From contig CM019703.1 of assembly GCA_009760885.1 (NCBI GenBank), positions 13,810,459-13,874,458 on the forward strand: DNA of 64,000 nucleotides, in the 5' to 3' direction. Position 1 is the first letter of the stretch. Each line of letters begins with the position of its first letter. Below are positions 56,563 to 64,000 of the stretch, piece after piece. Under the pieces are notes generated by a model. The model saw only the letters and a program-made list of their open reading frames with translations, searched no databases and was not told the DNA's origin. Made by a program: the position numbers and the translations under genes. This stretch comes from Achatina immaculata (Eukaryota > Mollusca > Gastropoda > Stylommatophora > Achatinidae).

Positions 56563-57160
56563 TATTTTCAAAAAAGTACATTAGAATGAGTAATGCCCGC
56601 TGTTAGGCGGAATAATATGCAAATCTTACCCTTGATACGACAAAGAGTGGACGTAGATTGCCAACAGAAGATGATAAACTAGCAAGCAGAACATCTGTAT
56701 GCATATCAAGCAGAGGGCTAGAAGAGAGGGAGAGAGGAGAAAAAAAGTGAGATCTGAGATAGGCAAGCTTTAATCTCTTCTGAAACTAATAGGAAAGAAG
56801 GATACAGCGTTCTTATTAAGAGAAGTTTTTACACACGTAGGCGGATGAACGATATGATGCTGTTTATATGTGGCCATATTTGCATTCTTTTGCGAGCAAG
56901 ATCGGTATATTGTATTTTACTTGTGAGCGTTCAGTGGCCACTCACGTGACTGCAGTGCATGATGTTTAGTTTCTCTTTGTTTTTTCTTTCGGTGACAAGT
57001 GAAATGTGAACTTTGACCGGTGATTCTCAAATATTTGTAGCTCGTTAGTCACACGAATGACATGATTTATTCTCTCTGTTTTTAAAATTCTTATGCGCGC
57101 CAGGTTTTCTATAGTAAGTTAAACGTGCACTTTGATCAGCGATTCTCAAACAGTTGTATA
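56563..57160. other. spacer with hAT-like ends
   Basis: TGAACTTTGACCGGTGATTC then TCAAATATTTGTA near 57007, and TGCACTTTGATCAGCGATTC then TCAAACAGTTGTA at 57127-57158, form a ~120-bp-spaced direct repeat of a hAT-like end. The second is cut by the mariner that follows. Confidence 0.5.
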
Positions 57161-58456
57161 AGGTCCGACAATTAAGTAATGAGACTAAGTCCATTTAAAA
57201 AAAAACAGCAGTTGAAGATATAACCTGTATTTTATTCAAAGTATGCCCCTTGTGCATTGATACAGCGAATGGCACGATCTAACAAACACTGGAACGACAT
57301 CTGCAGTTCTTCTGTTGATATGGCCTTTAAACTCGATGTTAGGGCCCTTTGGAAGTCATCAGTATCGTCAAAGAAGCGTCCTTTCAATGGTAACTTTAAT
57401 TCTGGGAATAGAAAATAATCGCAGGAAAACAAATTTGGTGAATAGGGTGGATGGTTGAGAACACACACTTGTTTTTGTTCCAAAAATTCCTGTACAACTA
57501 CCGCCCAGTGAGCCGGTGCATTATCATGAAGAAGGAAAAAAACTGCCAGGTGTTCAATACTCGGGTCGGACTCAGAGTATCCTTTTTAATAGGCGTTTCA
57601 AAATGCTGAAATAAACTTTGGCAGTGTCTCTCTGGAATAAATTCTTTGTTAGTAACTCCTTTGCTGTCGTAGAAGCACACCACTAGTGTCTTCACTTTGG
57701 ACTTTTGAAGACGAATTTTGTTTCTGCCTTTGGTGATGATGATGACTTCCACTGAGCACTTTGGCGTTTAGCTATGGGATCATAGTGGAAAATCCATGTT
57801 TCATCCTCTGCAACAATCAAATTTAAGAAATTTGTATTTCTGCGACACGTTTTGGTGATGTCTTTTGCGTACTCATCAAGCTGATGTTTTTGGTCATCAG
57901 ACAACGAATGTGGCACAAACCGGCAAGAAACTTTTTTCTTGCTCAAATCTTCCACTAAAATTTTACGAATGGTCTCTCAGTTAACACCAAATTCATCTGC
58001 CGTTATCCTCACAGTCAAACAGCGATCTTCTTGTATCCGTTTTCTGTCTTTTGCAGTGAGCTCCTTGTTACGGACATAAATTGAGCGTCCATGTCTAATT
58101 GCATTTGTAATCGTTTCCACACCACTTTTGAATCGTGAATACCACCTGAATATCTGTGCATGAGATAAACAATTATCCCAATAAACTTGTCGCATCAATT
58201 GAACTGTCTCAAAGGCACTTTTCCGAGTTTTAAACAGAATTTAATGTTAGTTTTGCTCCATGCTCATTACGTGACAATGCGCTTCTAACTAGGTCAGCAA
58301 AATGACGGCTTGTTTGTCGTCTGCTTATCGGGCGGCGATGAAAAGTTGCCAGATCGTAGATGAAGGTTGCCACTTTGGGTTCCATGCTTTGCTTCACAGA
58401 TGGCGTTTTTGTCTTGGCCATAATAAAGTCATTCTCATTACTTAATTGTCGGACCT
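57161..58456 (-). mobile_element. mariner transposon 2, full length, broken (1296 bp)
   Basis: Terminal inverted repeats are identical for 24 bp, starting AGGTCCGACAATTAAGTAAT. The left flank is TA; the right flank shows TGTA, so the TA duplication is not clean. Coding is on the minus strand in several frames. It has an N-terminus MAKTKTPSVKQSMEP, and an HTH region MRQVYWDNCLSHAQIFRWYS with GVETITNAIRHGRSIYVRNK. The first Asp is in VAEDETWIFHYDP. The second is in LLHDNAPAHW. The third is in FSCDYFLFP. Thirty-four residues separate the last two, so it is DD34D. The usual SPDL is SPNL. Protein similarity to the other mariner here is limited to motifs; they are different families. Confidence 0.96.
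57232..58421 (-). pseudogene. mariner 2 transposase pseudogene
   Basis: Transposase of the element at 57161-58456. It starts at an ATG 36 bp inside the right terminus and ends INAQGAYFE-stop at 57232. Frame pieces are 58230-58421, 57977-58198, 57692-57955, 57498-57752 and 57232-57519. Joints near 58200, 57970, 57720 and 57510 are frameshifts or stops. The triad is present. The reach of about 395 codons is longer than the usual ~345, mostly because of the N-terminal 60 residues. Confidence 0.92.
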
Positions 58457-59393
58457 TGTAGGTCGCCCTGTTTTCTGCCCCAAGTGAACTCTGCCCAGGG
58501 TTCACAGTTCTAGGTCGCTGGTGTCAAGAATGACTTAGTCGGCAGAATAACAAGAGTGACGTAGTTACGAGTCTCCTGCAAGCAGTCACTTTGCTGGCGG
58601 TTCTATATTTGTGACATTTGATCTTATGGTTTTCTTTGTTGAAACCCAAGGGGATAACTGGAAAAAAAGTGGTCTTGTGCCCCCCAACTTTGACAGCGCC
58701 ATTTGTCCATTGTTTCGTTCCGGTGGCTTTATTTTCACACTTTTTTCTTTACTACTCTTTCACGCCAAAACAACTCTGGCACCGCTGGTAGATCTTGCGC
58801 ACCAAAGCGAATCAGTGCTTGGAGCATTATTTAGGCAAAATCTATATAGAACGAAAAGTAGAACATTTCTAACACAGTTATTTAGTCTGTTTGTTAAATT
58901 AAAGAGCAGCTTCCCCCTTGTTTAATCTACCAGAATTTATCATCGAAATTTGTTGTGTCGGAGCATGGAAACTAATTCGGGAGTAAATCTGCTTTTTTTG
59001 TGCGTATGTTTCCCTTGAAACTGTCATGAATGTAGGGAGTGTACCGTCCAAACCTTGGAAAAGTAATGAATTTTGTTTGTTGTTTTCTTCCCCCGCATGA
59101 TAGAAGCTCTCAGGTGATTTGTATTTTTAATCTAGTCAAGCATGAAGATAGCTTTGTGAAATCATGGGTGGGGAGGAGACGGACAACCGTTCGATAAATA
59201 TGACAGAAAGAAAAAAAAATAATAAGATAGTGGCTCGGACTCGCGCCTCGGACTTTAGTTGGACGAGGAGCCACCTAACCACGTTTGCTTGTCCTACCGT
59301 AGTCTATGACTCTGTAGTTGCGGCACATCTGTTACTTTTTTTTTTATCTTTCTCTGACATCTGTGATGTTTTTATTTTAACATTTTTTTTTTA
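58457..59393. other. unassigned stretch
   Basis: An open frame at 58611-58925 (+, 104 codons) is hydrophobic with no recognised family. Nothing else is seen. Confidence 0.4.
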
Positions 59394-59548
59394 GACTGAA
59401 CCAAACTTACACTGAGGCCAAATTAACAGGCATAAAATCCTTTGATGAGGTTGAAAGACTCGCCGAAGACAGGAAAAATTGGCGAACTACTTTGCGATCC
59501 CTATGTGACGTTTAACGGCACGGGAAGGATGTAAGATATAAGATAAGA
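59394..59548 (+). pseudogene. LINE ORF2 C-terminal tail, copy 4
   Basis: The plus strand reads EAKLTGIKSFDEVERLAEDR, KNWRTTLRSLCDV-stop, then GGCACGGGAAGGATGTAAGA and ATAAGAT repeats. Same family as 1556 and 37985, but the opposite orientation to both. The 47-codon frame is unbroken. Confidence 0.9.
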
Positions 59549-60048
59549 AACTTACACTGCTCTAGAGCTAATGACGGTGACAACTGCGGTAAAACTGTTT
59601 CCGGTAATAAAGATAGACAGAGGTGTATGGTTCGGTATTACAATAAAGATGGACAGAATGGGGAAAGTGAGCAGGAAGAATCGTGGCTAGACAAGATGAG
59701 CACGTATAAATGGAGAACATACAGCAATCCAATATTTGTCCGATAGCAAGATCTTCAGACGACGAAGATAAGTCAAACGTTACATCTTTCAGTCCAGACG
59801 CAGACATCAACACAAGATCCGACTACATTTCGTCAGCGCTGTACAAACTTTCCTAACAGAGTCTCCCAGGAAGGGTGTCGCATGGCTAACCAAACTGTAG
59901 TCGGGTGTTCTTAGCCCCACGTGCTCACAGACTGGCCAGAGTTCTGGCTTGAGTGATCAGCTGAATACAGCCAGATATACACAGATATTCAGGGGCGGCG
60001 GCAGCAAGAGTGTATGGCTAATCACCCGTCTCAAAATACTGTTACCAT
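59549..60048. other. unassigned stretch
   Basis: Nothing recognised. Confidence 0.4.
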
Positions 60049-60140
60049 GGTAGCTGTGCCATTCCACTGAGAGCATTAGGAGTATTATAGTTTTAAGGTA
60101 GCTGTGCCATTCCACTGAGGGCATTAGGAAGATGATGTTA
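60049..60140. repeat. 48-bp minisatellite, first block (2 copies)
   Basis: Units GGTAGCTGTGCCATTCCACT, GAGGGCATTAGGATGATTAT, AGTTTTAA. The same unit resumes at 60303. Confidence 0.9.
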
Positions 60141-60302
60141 CGTGTAACTAAACAGCGAGTTTAACCCATGTGGTTCCAGCGTCCCATAATTTTGAATGCA
60201 GCGGTTCTCAAGTGCCAGGCGGCTTGTGTCATCTGCGTGACATTGTTTAATGGCTGTTACCAGAAAATCAGATTTGCTTCTGTGGTTGGGGCCATTGAAA
60301 TG
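60141..60302. other. 160-bp interruption of the 48-bp array
   Basis: Unrelated sequence between two blocks of one array. It includes CAGCGGTTCTCAAGTGCC (about 60199), a hAT-like left end, but no matching right end or duplication. Confidence 0.5.
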
Positions 60303-60507
60303 ATTATAGATTTAAGGTATCTGTGTCATTCCATTGAGGGCATTAGGATGATTATAGTTTTAAGGTAGCTGTGCCATTCCACTGAGGGCATTAGGATGAT
60401 TATAGTTTTAAGGTAGCTGAGTCATTTCACTGAGGGCATTAGGATGATTATAGTTTTAAGGTAGCTGTGCCATTCCACTGAGGGCATTAGGAGGATTACA
60501 GTTTTAG
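60303..60507. repeat. 48-bp minisatellite, second block (4 copies)
   Basis: Same unit as 60049-60140, with small changes (GTATCTGTGTCATTCCATTG in the first). Confidence 0.92.
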
Positions 60508-61037
60508 TGCTCATATGTTCGTTCACGGGAGAACTAATTAACGGCAGCTACATTCTTTAGCTACTGACGATTTTAACAATAGTGGCATATTTTTTACTTT
60601 CTGCTGTACCACTTATGGCTGTATGTCACAAATGCGAATAGGTTGAGTGTCAGATTATGGTGTAGAAGCAACAACCTAAGAATGTATTTGACCAGCCCGT
60701 AAGAATCGTACAGTCTAATGTCTGACTGTGAATAGGTAGATTCCGCCTGAGTAGACTAACCATCGTTTCAGACCAACATCCAGTCGTACTTGAGCAAATG
60801 AGCAAACGAGCTCCAAAAGTTCCACAGAGGATCTATAATGATGGACGTGATGAAGATATTATGAGCTAGAACTATATCCTCCAATATCTCAAAATAAACA
60901 GCATCAGCTCGGCTGTCAAAATATCCAGGCATTGAACTCTTTACTTCAGTTACACCCGAGCAAGGACAGAAACCTAGACTTGACGAAAACAATTCCTCAT
61001 ATTAGAGTTTCCAAAAAAAGTCAAGGACAGAGATGGC
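60508..61037. other. unassigned stretch
   Basis: Nothing recognised. Confidence 0.4.
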
Positions 61038-61596
61038 GTAAAACACATCCTTTCAGCTCAGTCGTACATCGTATTCTCCCCCCTCCTGGTAAAACACATC
61101 CTTTCAGCTCAGCCGTACGTCGTATTCTCCCCCCTCCTGGTAAAGCACATCCTTTCAGCTCAGCCGTACGTCGTATTCTCCCCCCTCCTGGTAAAATACA
61201 TCCTTTCAGCTCAGCCGTACATCGTATTCTCTCCCCTCCTGGTAAAACACATCCTTTCAGCTCACTCGTACATCGTATTCTCTCCCCTCCTGGTAAAACA
61301 CATCCTTTCAGCTCAGCCGTACATCTTATTCTCTCCCCTCCTGGTAAAACACATCCTTTCAGCTCGCCGTACATCGTATTCTCTCCCCTTCTGGTAAAAC
61401 ACATCCTTTCAGCTCAGCCGTACATCGTATTCTCTCCCCTCCTGGTAAAACACATCCTTTCAGCTCGCCGTACATCGTATTCTCTCCCCTTCTGGTAAAA
61501 CACATCCTTTCAGCTCGCCGTACATCGTATTCTCTCCCCTTCTGGTAAAACACATCCTTTCAGCTCGCCGTACATCGTATTCTCCCTCCTCCGGGT
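61038..61596. repeat. 51/49-bp minisatellite, about 11 copies
   Basis: Units GTAAAACACATCCTTTCAGC, TCAGCCGTACATCGTATTCT, CTCCCCTCCTG. Left units are 51 bp. Several right-hand units lack AG (CAGCTCGCC) and carry CCTTCTG, giving 49 bp. Open frames on both strands (to 188 codons) are period artefacts. Confidence 0.95.
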
Positions 61597-62164
61597 AACA
61601 CACTTGAACCTCCGAGTTCATTCCCAGAATCTCGTGCTACTCAGAGACTCAAAACACTGACAAACAACTCACGCCAGTAATCACTGAGCAGAAACAGACA
61701 GTAAACACAAAACCATGGGCGTAACCCCTCAAGCCACCGTCATGTGGTAGTGCTTATAACATGTACGGTCACAGACATAACCAGAAGCTGGATCGCTACT
61801 CCCGCGGTGTCAGCGTGTGCTCATTTGCTTCTACTTTTCGTTCTGTCGTTAATTAAATGCACTTTAGAGTATTGTTACAGGCTTTGGGCATTTGGAACTA
61901 ATTCTTTGTCTGCCTGGACTAGTGTTTTGAAAATAAATAGAAATTGTTGCAAGACGAGAGACTGCATAATTTAGTGCCACGTCAGACACAAGAGATCGCT
62001 TCCAAATATTGGTTAGAAGCAGGGAAGGTCCAAGAATATAGAGGAGTGGGTGAGCAAGCTGCTGTTTTTTTTTTAAATATTAGTACCTGGTAAAGGTAAC
62101 TGTGTCATGCCTTAGAGGTACATATGGGAAATGGTGTTAGTGCCCATATTTTCCTTAACATGTC
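61597..62164. other. unassigned stretch
   Basis: No gene is recognised. Confidence 0.4.
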
Positions 62165-62345
62165 GACACACACTAGAGGGTGATATGGCCAGTATCACGC
62201 CTGGCCGCCTTTCTTTCCCCAACTCCAGAAGAAATCGGGTACCCATTTGTACAGCTGGGCGACTGGGACGCCTCTGGCCGGATTCGAACCCCTGGCCTCC
62301 ACGAGAGACTAGTGCACTACCCGCTTCGCAGCTCAGACGCCCTTT
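62165..62345 (-). mobile_element. tRNA-derived SINE (minus), well preserved
   Basis: The minus-strand head is GGCGTCTGAGCTGCGAAGCG then GGTAGTGCACTAGTC, with a perfect B box GGTTCGAATCC (about 62281). The body, as plus strand, has GGGTACCCATTTGTACAGCT, CCCCAACTCC, GCCTGGCCGCC and GATATGGCCAGTATCACGCC. The central domain is shared with SINEs at 8640, 11545, 17780 and 25255. Confidence 0.88.
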
Positions 62346-62469
62346 AGTACCTGATATGAATTTTAATTTTGGGCTTGTTCCACCAGTGGACTTTTGTGCG
62401 GTGTTGTGCTTATGAAACTACATTCTTTTTTTTTGCCTTAAAAGTTATTTTCAGCTACTATATTCAACG

Positions 62470-63357
62470 GCCGGCCGTAGCGTATTCTTTGTCGTAGAAG
62501 CAGCCGTATGTACAGTATTCTGTCATATAAAGGGGCTGTATGTACAATATTCTTTGTCGTAGAAGTGGCCGTATGTACAGTATTCTGTCATATAAAGGGG
62601 CTGTATGTACAATATTCTTTGTCGTAGAAGTGGCCGTATGTACAGTATTCTGTCATATAAGCGACCGTATATACAATATTCTCTGTCGTATAAGCGACCG
62701 TATATACAGTATTCTCTGTCGTATAAACGGGCGTATATACAGTATTGTCTGACGTATAAATGGCTGTATATACAGTATTCTCTGTCGTATAAGCAGCCGT
62801 ATAACACAGTATTCTCTGTCGTATAAGCAGCCGTATAATACAGTATTCTCTGTCGTATAAGCAGCCGTATATACAGTATTCTCTGTCGTATAAACGGGCG
62901 TATATACAGTATTGTCTGACGTATAAATGGCTGTATATACAGTATTCTCTGTCGTATAAGCAGCCGTATAATACAGTAATCTCTGTCGTATAAGCAGCCG
63001 TATAACACAGTATTCTCTGTCGTCTAAGCAGCCGTATAATACAGTATTCTCTGTCGTATAAGCAGCCGTATATACAGTATTCTCTGTCGTATAAACGGGC
63101 GTATATACATTATTGTCTGACGTATAAATGGCTGTATATACAGTATTCTCTGTCGTATAAGCAGCCGTATAATACAGTAATCTCTGTCGTATAAGCAGCC
63201 GTATAATACAATATTCTCTGTTGTATAAGCAGCCGTATATACAGTATTCTCTGTCGTATAAACGGGCGTATATACAGTATTGTCTGACGTATAAATGGCT
63301 GTATATACAGTATTCTCTGTCGTATAGGCGGCCGTATATACAGTATTCTGTATCATA
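62470..63357. repeat. 33-bp minisatellite, about 27 copies, with higher-order order
   Basis: Units GTATATACAGTATTCTCTGT then CGTATAAGCAGCC. The marker unit GTATAAACGGGCG, followed by TATTGTCTGACG, recurs at 62721, 62888, 63089 and 63256 (spacings 167, 201, 167). The first ~180 bp carries a different CGTAGAAGTGGCC form. Thirty-three is eleven codons, so minus frames of 161 and 110 codons (REYCIYGRLYD type) are artefacts. Confidence 0.95.
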
Positions 63358-63860
63358 AAAGCCTACCGGCGTAAGCTGTCAATGTTTAGAGGGAGGTACA
63401 CCAATACAGAAAGCCCTGGACTCAAGGGAAGAAAGAAGAGAAGTTTCAACGAGCGCTCTAAACTTGAGAGTGAGTGTATGTTTGTTTGTTTGTTTGTTTG
63501 TTTGCCAGCTCAGCAGCCAGACGTCCTAATCACAAAGCTCATCAAGATTCTCTAATACTGTAATTCTCTGTTCTTATTTGCCTGTTATTTAGTCTTTCAA
63601 ATATATGTTTTTTGTCTTTACGCCTCTCTTTGTTCGGAGCTTTATATCATCGTCATCATCATCATCATCATGAACAACAACAACAAATAAAAAGCAAAGT
63701 AATAATTCCTCATGTGTGTGTGTGTGTAGGGATCGATCTGGTATGTTTTCTTTTCCAGAGCAGCAGTTAGTGCCGCTGTTGTTGTTGTTATCGTCGTCAT
63801 TATTGTTTAGATAACATTATTTTGCTGAGGATTCTGAATTTTATCGGGATAATTTGAAAT
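63358..63860. other. microsatellite-bearing spacer
   Basis: (TTTG)n at 63480-63504, ATC run at 63648-63671 and GTT run at 63775-63790. No gene is recognised. Confidence 0.5.
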
Positions 63861-64000
63861 AACAGACGAAATGTTAAAAGCTATTAACAGCGACAACGTG
63901 AACCAACTACAAAGAATGTTTAATAAAGTTTGGAAAGAAGAAAAGGTCCCTTCTAAATGGAAAAAAAGGAATCATTGTTAAAATACCGACAAAAGGGCAA
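63861..64000 (+). pseudogene. LINE reverse-transcriptase start, runs off window
   Basis: The plus strand reads TDEMLKAINSDNVNQLQRMF, NKVWKEEKVPSKWKK. After skipping one A in a run of seven A (63961-63967) it reads GIIVKIPTKG. This is the LINE RT entry motif (EmLKa...L...fN.iW..e.VP..WkkgiivkipKKG) that precedes the catalytic palm. A TAA lies 5' at about 63851 and the A insertion breaks the frame. The rest of the element would lie beyond the window's right edge. Confidence 0.85.

Noticed and set aside
62523..63356. REYCIYGRLYD-type repetitive proteins on the minus strand
   Set aside because: Produced by an 11-codon tandem unit, with no start context or domain.

Overview
This window reads as intergenic or intronic DNA from an invertebrate animal genome. 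There is no bacterial-style gene density, operon or ribosome-binding site. The supports for an animal are a U2 spliceosomal RNA pseudogene, two DD34D mariner transposons, hAT-type MITEs with 8-bp target duplications, tRNA-derived SINEs and 3' ends of several non-LTR retrotransposon (LINE) families. The mix of decayed RTE-like and RNase-H-bearing LINEs, abundant minisatellites and poly-C/poly-G runs suggests a lophotrochozoan, perhaps a gastropod mollusc. That last step is an inference and not proven. I found no intact host protein-coding gene; at most two short exon-like pieces lie in the first 2.6 kb.

Layout. 0-5.8 kb: a 27-bp minisatellite, a U2 pseudogene (minus), LINE tails (minus), two back-to-back hAT MITEs sharing one 8-bp target, and a decayed RNase H domain. 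5.8-20 kb: minisatellites, SINEs, and three copies of an unclassified ~310-bp interspersed repeat (called R310 here), one of which has grown an internal 34-bp satellite. 20-32.5 kb: LINE RNase H and RT fragments, a split pyrimidine array, SINEs, another R310 copy, and diverged direct repeats. 33-41 kb: a 50-bp array, an 18-copy 36-bp array, R310 pieces (one split by a 390-bp insertion), a LINE tail, and a 1.6-kb 37-bp satellite with a 370-bp higher-order repeat. 41-50 kb: a SINE, several minisatellites, a hAT MITE, an RTE-like tail, a transposase scrap and a near-complete but broken mariner. 50-64 kb: more minisatellites, a second broken mariner with perfect 24-bp termini, a LINE tail, a SINE, two long arrays (51 bp and 33 bp), and the start of a reverse-transcriptase domain running off the window end.

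How the pieces relate. Nothing here works as a pathway. The content is a history of insertions (LINE, SINE, hAT, mariner, R310) and local tandem amplification. By rough addition, about 29 minisatellite arrays make up about 10-11 kb, near one sixth of the window. Many unit lengths are multiples of three (24, 27, 33, 36, 45, 48, 51 bp), so they create long open frames that should not be read as genes. I found no convincing new gene system. The best leads are the satellite born inside R310, the repeated use of one hAT target, the higher-order satellite, the splice-acceptor-like satellite and the U2-derived locus.
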